NCBI RefSeq assembly: GCF_003722355.1
Contig: NZ_QWDD01000001.1
Span: 868,001 to 932,000 of the forward strand
Length of the DNA stretch: 64,000 bases
From: Methylocystis hirsuta
GTDB lineage: Bacteria > Pseudomonadota > Alphaproteobacteria > Rhizobiales > Beijerinckiaceae
Direction of reading: 5' to 3'
Under the pieces are notes generated by a model. That model made no database searches and was not told where the DNA came from. It saw only the letters and a list, made by a program, of their open reading frames with translations. The position numbers and the translations under genes are program-made. How positions within the stretch are numbered: position 1 is the first letter of the stretch; the number at the start of each line of letters is the position of its first letter. Positions 8,635 to 17,670 of the stretch are shown here, piece after piece.

Positions 8635-9774
8635 TCACAGGCCGGTCTGAGGTTGGGCGCGCCGCGCGAAAATGTAGCTGGCGATCAGTCCGAGCATCGC
8701 GAATAGGGTGGCGACCGAGAACACGTAATTGTGCCCGGCGGTCCCGGGCCACTGGTCGAGCAGATAGCCAACGAGCGGTCCCATAAAAATATCCGGCGCG
8801 TAGCCGATCACCGATAGCAATCCAACCGCGCTCCCCGTGTGCGCCATGGGAATTTTGCCGTCTTGCATGATTGCGAAATACAGGCCGCGCAGCGCGAAGA
8901 CGCCGATGCTGGTAAAGACGATCGTCAAAACAAACGTCCATACCATGCCCGCGCCAATAGCGCCGGAGGCCAGCACGGAGCTCCCGGCTGCGAGAAGCAC
9001 GAAAGAGCTGGTGATCATCAAGGGCGCTCCAAGCCGCTCGGCCAGGTAGCCGGCGCCAATGGCCGCAAATGGTCGTATCCAGAGCGATGCGACGCCGGCC
9101 CGCGCCGCCTCTACCTGATTCAGGCCAATGACCTGATTCGCGTACAGCGAAAAGTCGTCGATCGCCTTGAAGCCCACATAAGCGCACAGGATCACCGCAG
9201 CCTGCAGCCAGACTGATGGCATGGCGAACACGCGGGCCACGTCGCTTATCGACGCCGTTACTTGCGTCGGCGTTTTACGCTCCGGCAGCGCCAGCTGGAT
9301 GAGCAAGGCGGCTCCGCAGGTCAGCGCGGATAACAGCAGTACGATCCATCGCAATGATTCCGTGCGCTGCGCGAGACTGGCCGTCTCGCTGTCTTCTGGC
9401 AGCAGCGCGGCGAATAGACCCACCATGATCGACGCCGTGACGGCCGCCAGCGCGCCTCTGCCGCCCTCGAGCAATCCGAACGCGCGGCCTTGGGAAAAGT
9501 TGAGTCCCCACTCACGCGTGGCGCGAATCAACGGGGCCCAGAACAGCGCGATCGTGGTGACTCCCCAGTACCCATATAAGATCGCCAGCGTCGATGGGGA
9601 CGGAATCGCCATCATCACAAGGCCGCCGACGGCGGTGGATGTCAACGCGACAGTCAACATTGTGCGTGCGGGGTATCTGTCTGCGAGTGGACCGCCGAAC
9701 AAATATGCGGCCACTGCAACAACGCCATAAACCGAATAGGCGGCGCCGAGTTCGAGATTAGTTACGCCGAACAC
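8635..9774 (-). CDS. MFS transporter, start uncertain
   Basis: A major facilitator superfamily protein with about eleven to twelve hydrophobic segments. A basic loop typical of MFS proteins follows the second helix (GGPLADRYPARTM), and a long central loop lies near residue 180. The first GTG in frame is at 9774, but the frame stays open to 9924 and this upstream stretch encodes a convincing first helix (LAIAALIVAGES, then VFLLPFVFSRVF and RPTLLDVFG). No ATG, GTG or TTG exists between 9924 and 9774. An ATG at 9928 in another frame hits a stop after 12 codons. The true start may be CTG/ATT, or a one-base indel has separated the start from the gene. Substrate unknown. The gene precedes actA in the same direction but 156 bases away. 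Confidence 0.65.
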   Translation of the reverse strand: MFGVTNLELGAAYSVYGVVAVAAYLFGGPLADRYPARTMLTVALTSTAVGGLVMMAIPSPSTLAILYGYWGVTTIALFWAPLIRATREWGLNFSQGRAFGLLEGGRGALAAVTASIMVGLFAALLPEDSETASLAQRTESLRWIVLLLSALTCGAALLIQLALPERKTPTQVTASISDVARVFAMPSVWLQAAVILCAYVGFKAIDDFSLYANQVIGLNQVEAARAGVASLWIRPFAAIGAGYLAERLGAPLMITSSFVLLAAGSSVLASGAIGAGMVWTFVLTIVFTSIGVFALRGLYFAIMQDGKIPMAHTGSAVGLLSVIGYAPDIFMGPLVGYLLDQWPGTAGHNYVFSVATLFAMLGLIASYIFARRAQPQTGL

Positions 9775-9924
9775 ATCGAGGAGCGTCGGCCGGAATACGC
9801 GAGAAAATACGAAAGGCAGTAGAAAAACGGATTCCCCGGCGACAATCAGCGCCGCGATCGCCAGTCCTCGCCGTCGCGCGAGGCGCGCGTCATACGCCAG
9901 CAGTGGCGCCGGCGCGACGATTCG

Positions 9925-10218
9925 TCATGCGCCTCCGGATATGCCCTCATCCTCGGTGCGCGTGTTGCGCGACGCGTGGCCCCCTTTTCTGCCCGCTTGG
10001 GCCGCAAGCTGTCGATCGACGGAAAAACTGCGCTTTGCCGCGTTGACTGCAAGTCCGCCTTTGCGTCCCGCCGTCGACGCAAGGTCGGGATTTTTCGCGA
10101 AACTGCGCTGTTCGCTCGGCACGCTCTTGCCGCCCTTGCGCGCAATTTCACGTTGCCGCTCCGGCGTCATCGACGCGAAACCCCTCCGGGACTTGGTGGT
10201 CGCCGAAACCGTATCCAT
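9925..10218 (-). CDS. KGG-repeat general stress protein (YciG/GsiB-like)
   Basis: A 97-residue hydrophilic protein starting MDTVSATTKSRRGFASM. It contains at least three short repeats of the stress-protein KGG motif: ARKGGKSVP, AGRKGGLAV and AGRKGGHAS, each after a basic/alanine-rich segment, and the typical opening RGFASMTPERQREIARKGG. Such proteins are unstructured and are induced in general stress or stationary phase in several bacteria; biochemical function is unknown. A longer reading frame begins at 10257, but the ATG at 10218 gives the conserved N-terminus. Its stop overlaps the ATG at 9928 of the upstream-shifted MFS frame. Confidence 0.8.
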   Translation of the reverse strand: MDTVSATTKSRRGFASMTPERQREIARKGGKSVPSEQRSFAKNPDLASTAGRKGGLAVNAAKRSFSVDRQLAAQAGRKGGHASRNTRTEDEGISGGA

Positions 10219-10828
10219 CCGTCGCGCTCCAATTCTGTGTCGACCACTCCTCCGCAACGACCGAAGCGGCAGAAGCGGCTCAGCAGACCAAACAAACGAC
10301 GCAGACGCTGTTTACTTTTCGAAAAGGCGGCTGAGCGATGTCCATTTTCGCTAAGACTAAGCCACTGCCAAGCTGGTAATCTTACGTAGAAATTGCATTT
10401 TTCGAGCCATCAGACTCTGTCAGTGTTCCTGGGCCGTTTCGCGAGGTCTGGGGGCGGGCTCATGAGCTGAGCACGGCTTTGACGGTAAGACTTCGTTAAA
10501 GGCTCGCTCTGGTCGATCTGATACGGCGTAACGGAATCTTTCCCGTCCCAGAGCAGTCTGTTCTCTTGCTTTCGGTCGACGTCCGCAGTGTCCATTCGTG
10601 AATACAACAAAATGGCTGATCCAATATTCCACTTACGTAAGTCTACCAATTTTGCCTCGCGCTCGAGCGTGCTCTTATGCAGTAGGCGTCGATCTCTCCA
10701 AGTAAATGCCGCCGCAAGAGCGGCAACAGCGCCTTGCGTAGAGCACGAGAACACGACGGGAGCGTCCAATGTTGTCGGCGTCGCGGTGTAGGGAGCTGTC
10801 GGGTGTCGCGCCACACAAAGGGGTTGCG
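10219..10828. other. Long intergenic stretch with no supported gene
   Basis: About 610 bases between the KGG gene and a small hypothetical gene. A minus-strand open frame (10410-10949) exists, but its product has no recognisable domain, is rich in serine/arginine and looks like chance. The stretch includes AT-richer sequence and a perfect 12-base palindrome at 10631-10642. No tRNA-like fold was recognised by eye. Confidence 0.5.
10631..10642. repeat. Perfect 12-base palindrome ACTTACGTAAGT
   Basis: The sequence equals its own reverse complement over all 12 bases. It lies in the untranslated region before a small hypothetical gene. A dimeric regulator site is possible; a chance occurrence cannot be excluded. 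Confidence 0.45.
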
Positions 10829-11161
10829 ATGCTTTCACTGAAGCAAAAACAGTTGCTCGCGAGCTACCAGCTGAACCTGCAAAAGGGCGAGGGATTCGTA
10901 TTTGAATTGATGGTGTCGGATATGCAGGGTCTTGTGGATCTCGGCGCAAAGGCGCTTGCGACAGACGTGCTCGTTGTCCTCCGTATTTTCATTCGGGACC
11001 GGTCCGCAATTCAACGCCTATGTGCGGCGTACCCCCGCGTTCAAAGGTTTGTACGAGAATCGATCGACGCGGCGGACGCTCGACTCGCTTATTGCGGCGA
11101 GCGGGGGAGGCAAATTCAGTCTGCAATCCGCACTGAGTGGGACAAACAATCACTGGCGTGA
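10829..11161 (+). CDS. Small hypothetical protein
   Basis: A 110-residue predicted protein starting MLSLKQKQLLASYQ. I do not recognise a family. It is predicted mostly helical, without signal peptide or membrane segment, and ends EWDKQSLA. The chosen ATG is preceded by a purine-rich stretch (acaaaggggttgcg) that could act as a ribosome-binding site; the frame itself opens at 10769. Codon choice is plausible for a GC-rich genome but not decisive. An overlapping frame in +2 (10932-11219) is also open, so which frame is coding is not settled. It precedes the FixL-like kinase by about 200 bases and might be expressed with it. Confidence 0.45.
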   Translation: MLSLKQKQLLASYQLNLQKGEGFVFELMVSDMQGLVDLGAKALATDVLVVLRIFIRDRSAIQRLCAAYPRVQRFVRESIDAADARLAYCGERGRQIQSAIRTEWDKQSLA

Positions 11162-11359
11162 GCTCTGCCGCCGCCACCTTGGCGGGTCTTGCTGCTCAAT
11201 CCGGAACAGCGCGATCTAACTGAAGGGGCGGACGCGCCGCAAAAGCAATGACGACGGAGTCTGTGCGCTGTCACGCATACGGCGTCATAGATCGCAGGCT
11301 ACAGGGTTCGCGCTTGCCGAACTTGTGGCGTATGGCGGCGAGTGCGACGGAATATATGA

Positions 11360-12130
11360 TTGAATCAGGCCAATAGGATCGCTTCGGTGGATGATGCTGG
11401 TCCCAATGTATTTGGCGTTAGTCGTAGAGAGCTCGAACGTCTGAGAGCCATTAGCAGATTGGCTGCGACTTTCGCCCACAATATCAATCAACCGCTGACT
11501 GCGGCGAGCGCCTATCTCAGGGCGGCGCAGCGCCTCGCAGGAGGGCTTCCGAAGGAGTCGGTCGCGCCGATCGTTGGAGCGCTCGACAAGGCTGTCATGC
11601 AGATCATGCGCGCCGGGCAGGTCGTCCGCAGTCTGAGCGAGCTTGTTGCGCAGGGCGAGCCAGACATGACGCTCTTTAGCGTTAATGTGTTAATCGAAGA
11701 GACGCTTTCAGTCGTCGCTGCGGAGGCCGCCGAGGCTGGCGTCTCGATCGGCAAGCGACTGACCAAAGACGACGATTTCATCGTCGCCGACCGTGTCCAG
11801 ATCAGACATGTTCTGGCGAACCTCATGCGAAACGCAATTGAAGCGATGCAGGACGTGCCGCGACGCGAACTGTTGGTTACCTCAACGACGAAAGCTGCAG
11901 GGGCAATACGCGTTGAAGTTCGAGACACCGGCTGTGGACCAGCCGGAAAGGAAAAAGCCGATCTGCTTGATCTTTTTGCGATGCGGAAAGATGGAATGGG
12001 CATTGGGCTGTCGATTTCCCGCGCAATCGTCGAAGCGCACGATGGCCGACTATGGGCTAAGGTCAACCCCGAAGGCGGCGCTATATTCTCCTGTGATCTT
12101 CCATTGCGAGGACGAGCATTCAGCGGATGA
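11360..12130 (+). CDS. FixL-like sensor histidine kinase lacking a sensor domain
   Basis: A 256-residue kinase made only of the dimerisation/phosphoacceptor and ATPase domains. The H-box is ATFAHNINQPL with H40 as phosphoacceptor, the NQPL form seen in FixL/DctB-type kinases. N (NLMRNAIEAM), G1 (DTGCGP) and G2 (GMGIGLSISR) boxes follow. Only about 35 residues precede the H-box, so there is no PAS or membrane sensor in this polypeptide. It is probably cytoplasmic. Its stop overlaps the start of the FixJ-like gene (ATGA), so the two very likely form a two-component pair. Sensing must come from a partner protein or a very small N-terminal element. The signal is unknown. Confidence 0.85.
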   Translation: MNQANRIASVDDAGPNVFGVSRRELERLRAISRLAATFAHNINQPLTAASAYLRAAQRLAGGLPKESVAPIVGALDKAVMQIMRAGQVVRSLSELVAQGEPDMTLFSVNVLIEETLSVVAAEAAEAGVSIGKRLTKDDDFIVADRVQIRHVLANLMRNAIEAMQDVPRRELLVTSTTKAAGAIRVEVRDTGCGPAGKEKADLLDLFAMRKDGMGIGLSISRAIVEAHDGRLWAKVNPEGGAIFSCDLPLRGRAFSG

Positions 12131-12747
12131 ACTCGGGAACGGTTTTTGTCGTGGACGACGATGCGGCGGTGCGCGACGCGCTTCAGCTTCTACTCGAATC
12201 GGAAGGGTTCGCCGTATCGAGTTTTCCGTCGGCGCCAGCTATGCTTTCGTCCATCGGGCCGGAAAGCGCCGGGTGCGTCATCGCTGATGTTCGCATGCCG
12301 GAAGTGAGCGGACTCGACCTGATTCTCGAGATGAAGAACCGAAATCTTCGTCTGCCGATCATTATCATCACGGGCCATGGCGACGTGCCTCTCGCCGTCG
12401 AGGCCATGAAGCGCGGCGCTGTCGATTTTCTCGAGAAGCCGTTCGATGACGATGCGCTCTTTGCAGCAGTCAAGGGTGCGCTATCGAAGCACGAAGCTGT
12501 GCAGTCGCGCTATGCGGAGGAGCGGCAGATCTCTGAAAGATTTATGTCGTTGACCAAGCGGGAGCGCGAAATTCTTGAAAGCCTCGCGCAAGGACGCTCT
12601 AACAAGGTCATTGCTCATGATCTCGGCATCAGCGTGCGCACGGTGGAAGCGCATCGCGCCAACGTCATGGCGAAAATGCGCGTCAAGAATCTCGCGGAGC
12701 TGGTCCGAATTGTTCTCAACGGTCGGAATATGAGCTTCGGCGCGTGA
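12127..12747 (+). CDS. FixJ-like response regulator (receiver + LuxR-type HTH)
   Basis: A 206-residue transcription factor. The receiver domain (about 4-118) has the acidic pocket VVDDD (residues 8-12), phosphoacceptor D54 in VIADVRMP, the T/S in ITGHGD and the KPF lysine. A LuxR/GerE helix-turn-helix follows (about 138-200: LTKREREILESLAQG, then IAHDLGISVRTVEAH). Architecture and length match FixJ/NodW/TtrR regulators, which activate promoters when phosphorylated by a FixL-type kinase. It overlaps the kinase gene by four bases. Targets cannot be told from the sequence; the neighbouring regulators and kinase may be part of the same signalling block. Confidence 0.9.
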   Translation: MNSGTVFVVDDDAAVRDALQLLLESEGFAVSSFPSAPAMLSSIGPESAGCVIADVRMPEVSGLDLILEMKNRNLRLPIIIITGHGDVPLAVEAMKRGAVDFLEKPFDDDALFAAVKGALSKHEAVQSRYAEERQISERFMSLTKREREILESLAQGRSNKVIAHDLGISVRTVEAHRANVMAKMRVKNLAELVRIVLNGRNMSFGA

Positions 12748-12883
12748 CGTCGCCAAGCGTCATTCGCGAACATCGGCGCCATCGACCGTCGCAGACAATT
12801 TGGTTGCGCGGAGGGCGCCTTGCCAAAATGCGCGCGCTAAGTATTCAAGGGAAACCGCCGAGCGCAAGAGGAGCGAATTGGTC

Positions 12884-13321
12884 ATGCGAGCGCCAATCTC
12901 CCCGGCTGTCCAACTGAACGAGTTCTCCGTTTCGACGCCCTCGGCGCGGCGCGTTCTCGTCATCGACGACGATAGGGACGTCGCCGACAGCCTGGCGATG
13001 CTGCTCGACGTCCTGGGATGCGACGTGAGAACGGCCTATAGCGGCGCGGTGGGCGTCTCGCTCGTGTCCGATTTCCACCCGAGGATTGTGTTCCTAGACA
13101 TCGGCATGCCCGAGATGAACGGCTACGAAACCGCGCGGCGCATTCGCAGCGAGCCAGCCGGTCGGCAGGCGCAGCTGATTGCGCTCACCGGCTGGGGGCA
13201 GGATTTGGACAAGAAGCACACCCGCGAAGCGGGGTTCGACCGCCATCTGGTCAAACCGGCCGATATCGACATTTTGGAAGAAATCCTTGCCGCCTGCGGC
13301 GAGGAATCACAGCAAGTTTAA
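12884..13321 (+). CDS. Single-domain CheY-like response regulator
   Basis: A 145-residue receiver-only protein. VLVIDDD (about residues 24-30) and LDIGMPEMNG (phosphoacceptor D72) mark the active site; T in ALTGWG and K in LVKPAD complete it. No output domain is present, so it must act by protein contact or phosphotransfer. The frame opens at 12800, but the ATG at 12884 follows a good ribosome-binding site (AGAGGAG) and gives a compact protein. It sits between the FixLJ-like pair and the seven-PAS kinase. Receiver proteins of this kind are commonly paired with PAS-rich kinases, so the downstream kinase is the natural partner (inference). Confidence 0.87.
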   Translation: MRAPISPAVQLNEFSVSTPSARRVLVIDDDRDVADSLAMLLDVLGCDVRTAYSGAVGVSLVSDFHPRIVFLDIGMPEMNGYETARRIRSEPAGRQAQLIALTGWGQDLDKKHTREAGFDRHLVKPADIDILEEILAACGEESQQV

Positions 13322-13793
13322 GCGACATATCGGCGCACGCGTCTTGAATGCCGCCTCTTAGCGAGCCTATCGTCAGGCCCCCCTCTTCACGCCGCTTGGC
13401 CCATTGTTTGGCGCTCTGACGCCATTGCGGGAGGCCCCTGCCGTCCATCAGGGCGGCTCATGCGACGCGCAGCCGCAGCTGGAGCGCGTCCCTAATGCCG
13501 CGCCTCAGCTAGATTTTCCAGGGACGCTGGCGTTAGTAGGAGTGTCGCGGCGGAGGACCGTCCTGACATAATTCTTGGCGGGAACATCGCGAGGACTGAG
13601 CGCCCCTGGCGCGGCTGCGCAAGCAGTGGGCCGAGGTCTTGCGCGAAAGCAAGGCGCGCTTACGGTTGCGGTTAAGCATTGCAGGACGGCGATTTCCAAC
13701 AGAAGCGTCAGGATTGCGTCGGCGGACGCAGGACCAACAGCGCGGAAGCGTTTCTGTTCGGCGTCTTACCCAATTCTGTCCGTTGGATAGCAA
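13322..13793. other. Intergenic stretch before the PAS kinase, no supported gene
   Basis: About 470 bases. Open frames on both strands are short, arginine-rich and unlike any family I recognise. It presumably contains the promoter for the downstream kinase. Confidence 0.5.
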
Positions 13794-16700
13794 ATGATCT
13801 TTTCGAGTATGGACGCGTTCTGGGTTGTAAATTGGACAACGGATGTCGCTGGACGATGCGATTATATCGATCGGCAATGGCCAAGAATTACAGGCCAAAC
13901 AGCCGAAGCCGCGATGGGGGGAGGGTGGCTCAACGCCATCCACCAGGACGATCTGGAGCAGGTGAAGGTCGAGCTCGGTCTGGCGAGTGGATCAGAGCGC
14001 CCGTTTCAGATCATGGCAAGGCTTAGACGCCAGGATGGTCAGTTTCGCTGGGCGTTGGCGGTTGGCGCGCCGCGCTATGATGAGCAAGACGTATTCATTG
14101 GCTACAGCGGCTCCATCATCGATTTCCATGATCGGATAGATATAACCGAGCGCAATCAGCGCTTGGACGCGTTGCGGGCAAGCGAAGAGCGCGATCGTCC
14201 GCTTTTTGAGACGAGTCGCGACGGCATCGTCACCGTCGATATGAGCGGCCATATTCTCGAGGCCAATCCTGCTTACCAGAAGATGCTCGGCTACACGCTC
14301 GAAGAGCTGAAGCGACTGACTTATCAAGAACTGACCCCAGAAGTCTGGCATGACATGGAAGCGGCGGTCGTGCGGGAGCACATTCTTCCGCGCGGCGAAT
14401 CCGCCGAATATGAGAAAGAATATATCCGCAAGGATGGAGCCGTATTTCCGATAAGTCTGCGAACGTGGACCGTTGTCGACGAAAGAGGCCATATTGTCGG
14501 CATGCGCGCCTTCGTGCGCGACATCACCGAACGCAAGCAGGCGGAAGCGGCGCTGCGCGACAGTGAGGAACGCTTCCGCATATCCTTCGCCAACGCCTCG
14601 ATCGGCTTTGCGATGAACGGGCCGGACGATACGCACCTGGACGCCAACAGCGCTTATTGCGTGATCACCGGCTACATGCGGGAGGAACTTCTTGTCCTCA
14701 AGGGTTCGGAGCTGATCCATCCCGACGATCGGCCAGCCAACATGGCATTGGCCGAACGGATGCTTGCGGGCGAGATCCCGGGCTTCGTCATCGAAAACCG
14801 CTATGTTCGAAAGAACGGCGAAAACATTTGGGTCCGCGAGAGCGTCTCGCTCATTCGCGGGGCCGACGGGGAACCACGGTGGATCATCACTCTCGTCGAG
14901 GATGTCACCGAGCGCAAGCTGGCCGAAGACGCGCTGCAGCAAAGCCGTAACGATCTCGACCGCGCGCAGGAGGTTGGAAAGATCGGCTGGTGGCGGCTCG
15001 ACGTGCGTCGGAACGTTTTGACCTGGTCGGACGAGAACCATCGAATCTTCGGCGTGCCGAAAGGGACGCCGCTGACCTACGACAGTTTTCTTTCCATCGT
15101 GCACCCCGACGACCAGGCCGATGTTGACGCAAAGTGGCAGGCCGGCCTGCGCGGCGAACCCTACGACATCGAGCATCGCATAGTGTCCGGGGACGAGGTC
15201 AAATGGGTGCGTGAGAAGGCCTATCTGGAATTTGACGCGGCGGGCGCGCTTCTTGGCGGCTTCGGCATTACACAGGACATCACCGAGCGAAAGCAGGCGG
15301 AGGAGGCGCTGCGCGAGAGCGAGGCTCGGCTGCGGTTGGCGACCGAGGCTGCGAAGATCGGCGCGTTCGACTGGCGCATTCCGACGGACGTGAACATCTG
15401 GACGCCGGAATTAGAGGCGATGTATGGGCTGGGGCCCGGCGAGTTCGGCCGCAGGCGGTCGGCCTGGGAGCACTTGGTGCACCCAGACGATCGCGCGGGC
15501 GCGGTCGCCAAGGTTAACGAAACGCTGGTGACGGGCGAGCCCGTCGAGCATGAGTGGCGAGTCGTCTGGCCCGACGGCAGCGTGCGCTGGATCGCCGGGC
15601 GGTTTCAGGGTTTCAAGGACGCAGCCGGCAATCCAGTGCGCCTCACCGGCGTAAACATCGACGTTTCCGAGCGCAAGCGGGTCGAGAAGGCGCTGCGCGA
15701 AAGCGAGTTGCGCTATCGCTCTCTCGTGGAAGCGGCGAGCGCAATCACCTGGAGCTGTCCGCCTTCCGGACTGCATGAAAAGCCGCAACAGGAATGGATG
15801 GCCTTCACGGGTCAGACCGCCGAGGAAATGCTGGGCGACGGCTGGACCAAGGTCGTTCACCCTGATGACCTCGAGGCAGCGGCGGCGCAGTGGCGAGCAG
15901 CCGTCGCGCGCGGCGAGCCGTTTTGGAGCGAGCACCGCATCCGTCGACATGATGGTCAGTGGCGCTGGATGCGCGTTCAGGCCGCGCCGGTTCGGGACGC
16001 AGCCGGCGAGATCGTCGAGTGGTTCGGCAGCAATACCGATATCGACGATCTCAAGCAGGCCGAACTGGCGCTACGGGAAAGCCAGCAGCAGCTCGCGCTG
16101 GCGCTGGAAGCCGGCCAGCTAGGATTCTGGGACTGGCGCGTGCCCAGCGGCCGGGTCCAGTTCGGCGGCCATTGGGCATCGATGCTCGGCTATGATCTCA
16201 GCGAGATTGAACCCGATGTCCGAGCCTGGGAAAGGCTGATTCATCCCGACGAGAGGGAGGAGGTCGCCGCCAGACTGACTGACCATCTGGAGGGGCGCTC
16301 TGATTTCTACGAATGCGAGCACCGCCTGCGTCACAAGGATGGGTCTTGGCGCTGGATTCTGGACCGAGGACGGGTCGTGGAGCGGGACGCCGCTGGCCGG
16401 CCGTTAAGGGCGATCGGCACTCATGCCGACGTGACGGCGCGCCATGAGGCTGAAAGCGCGCTGCAAGACGCCGACCGCCGCAAGGACGAGTTCCTCGCCA
16501 CTCTGGCGCATGAATTACGTAACCCGCTCACCCCGATCCGGAACGCCGTGCATATCTTGAAGAAGAAATATGGTCCCCAATTTCCTGACACTCCGCTGCT
16601 CGCTATGGTTCAGCGACAGGTCGATCACCTTGTTCGCCTCGTGGATGATCTTCTGGAAATCTCCCGGATCGGCCGTGGCAAAGTCGACTTGCGCAAGGAA

Positions 16701-17180
16701 AACGTCGCCGTGTCGGATTTCTTGCGGCACGCCTTGGAATCCTGTCACCCGCTCATCGAAAGCAAGAACCACCGCGTAACCGTGAATATCGCGGATGAGC
16801 CGTTGCGGGTTTTCGGCGATTCCGTCCGTCTGGCGCAGATTGCGGCCAATATCATCAACAACGCGGCGAAATATACGCCGCCGGGCGGGCGCATCGAAAT
16901 CGACGCCGCGCGCGGGGGCGATGAAGTCGTACTGCGGGTTCGCGACAATGGCGTCGGCATCAGCGCCGACATGATGCCGCGAGTTTTCGATCTCTTCGCG
17001 CAAACCGACGGCCAAATTCGGCTTTCCGAGGGAGGGCTCGGCATCGGCCTTGCGCTTGTGCGCAGCCTCGTGGAAATCCACGGCGGCCGCGTGGAAGCGC
17101 GCAGCGAGGGCGTCGGCCGGGGCAGTGAATTCATCGTCAGTCTGCCGCTCGCGGACTGCGGCGCCCTCCGCCTCCGCTGA
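13794..17180 (+). CDS. Seven-PAS sensor histidine kinase
   Basis: An 1128-residue soluble kinase with no membrane helix. Seven consecutive PAS/PAC units of about 120-130 residues can be counted, each closing with a D-I-T-E-R-K-like PAC end (DITERNQRL, DITERKQAEAAL, DVTERKLAEDAL, DITERKQAEEAL, DVSERKRVEKAL, DIDDLKQAEL, DVTARHEAESAL). A HisKA domain follows with H906 in LAHELRNPL, then an HATPase domain (NIINNAAKYTP, DNGVGIS, GGLGIGLALVRSL). PAS units 4-7 are of the PAS_3 type with HPDD/HPDE signatures. No receiver is fused; the CheY-like gene just upstream is the likely phosphate acceptor. Repeated PAS units suggest integration of several redox or small-molecule cues. The first PAS begins almost at the start codon, so a few N-terminal residues may be missing. 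Confidence 0.9.
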   Translation: MIFSSMDAFWVVNWTTDVAGRCDYIDRQWPRITGQTAEAAMGGGWLNAIHQDDLEQVKVELGLASGSERPFQIMARLRRQDGQFRWALAVGAPRYDEQDVFIGYSGSIIDFHDRIDITERNQRLDALRASEERDRPLFETSRDGIVTVDMSGHILEANPAYQKMLGYTLEELKRLTYQELTPEVWHDMEAAVVREHILPRGESAEYEKEYIRKDGAVFPISLRTWTVVDERGHIVGMRAFVRDITERKQAEAALRDSEERFRISFANASIGFAMNGPDDTHLDANSAYCVITGYMREELLVLKGSELIHPDDRPANMALAERMLAGEIPGFVIENRYVRKNGENIWVRESVSLIRGADGEPRWIITLVEDVTERKLAEDALQQSRNDLDRAQEVGKIGWWRLDVRRNVLTWSDENHRIFGVPKGTPLTYDSFLSIVHPDDQADVDAKWQAGLRGEPYDIEHRIVSGDEVKWVREKAYLEFDAAGALLGGFGITQDITERKQAEEALRESEARLRLATEAAKIGAFDWRIPTDVNIWTPELEAMYGLGPGEFGRRRSAWEHLVHPDDRAGAVAKVNETLVTGEPVEHEWRVVWPDGSVRWIAGRFQGFKDAAGNPVRLTGVNIDVSERKRVEKALRESELRYRSLVEAASAITWSCPPSGLHEKPQQEWMAFTGQTAEEMLGDGWTKVVHPDDLEAAAAQWRAAVARGEPFWSEHRIRRHDGQWRWMRVQAAPVRDAAGEIVEWFGSNTDIDDLKQAELALRESQQQLALALEAGQLGFWDWRVPSGRVQFGGHWASMLGYDLSEIEPDVRAWERLIHPDEREEVAARLTDHLEGRSDFYECEHRLRHKDGSWRWILDRGRVVERDAAGRPLRAIGTHADVTARHEAESALQDADRRKDEFLATLAHELRNPLTPIRNAVHILKKKYGPQFPDTPLLAMVQRQVDHLVRLVDDLLEISRIGRGKVDLRKENVAVSDFLRHALESCHPLIESKNHRVTVNIADEPLRVFGDSVRLAQIAANIINNAAKYTPPGGRIEIDAARGGDEVVLRVRDNGVGISADMMPRVFDLFAQTDGQIRLSEGGLGIGLALVRSLVEIHGGRVEARSEGVGRGSEFIVSLPLADCGALRLR

Positions 17181-17322
17181 ACTGGTCCGCCCCGAGGCAT
17201 GTGCGGCGTGTCGCCAAGATAGACGCCATCTGGCTTCGCAGCGAGGACGGCGAGGATACGATCGCGCCTATTCAGCTGCGTCACCCTCCTCAGGAGGCCG
17301 ACGCCCCGTGTGTCTTGCGGCA

Positions 17323-17670
17323 TCAATCCTGTTCTGCGGCAGTCGGCGCATAGTTGGGATTGGATTCGGTGAGAACCGCGTCAAAGCCTTCGAACTCGGG
17401 ACCGCCCAGATAGAGATCGCGGTTCTGACCGGCGTTTTTGTGAGCCTCTCGGAAATGTTCGGAATGCGTCCAATCGATGAAATGCTGCCGAGTTTCCCAC
17501 AGCGCATGCGACGCATAGAGAATGTGGTCCTCCCGCTCGGGCCCCTTGAGCAGATGGAAGACGATGAAGCCGGGCCTTTCCTGAAGCCGCGACTGACGCG
17601 ACCGCCAGACGTCCTCGAAGGCCTGTTCCTTTCCCTTGACGATTTTGAAGCGGTTCATCGCGATAAACAT
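17323..17670 (-). CDS. IsdG/HmoA-like haem-degrading monooxygenase (ABM fold)
   Basis: A 115-residue single-domain protein of the antibiotic-biosynthesis-monooxygenase fold. It starts MFIAMNRFKIVKG, the form typical of HmoA/IsdG-type haem oxygenases in which the asparagine of NRF is an active-site residue. ERPGFIVFHLLKGP, YASHALWETRQHF and WTHSEHFREAH carry the conserved tryptophan and histidines expected near the haem. These enzymes open haem to release iron. Its position beside a siderophore locus fits an iron-salvage role, although it lies on the opposite strand and is not part of that operon. A general ABM function (quinol monooxygenase) is the alternative. Confidence 0.75.
   Translation of the reverse strand: MFIAMNRFKIVKGKEQAFEDVWRSRQSRLQERPGFIVFHLLKGPEREDHILYASHALWETRQHFIDWTHSEHFREAHKNAGQNRDLYLGGPEFEGFDAVLTESNPNYAPTAAEQD

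Noticed and set aside
10410..10949. 179-residue minus-strand open frame
   Set aside because: No family likeness, poor composition, overlaps a better plus-strand candidate and a regulatory-looking region.
13992..15176. 394-residue minus-strand frame inside the PAS kinase
   Set aside because: Antisense of repeated PAS units; no independent domain or ribosome-binding site.
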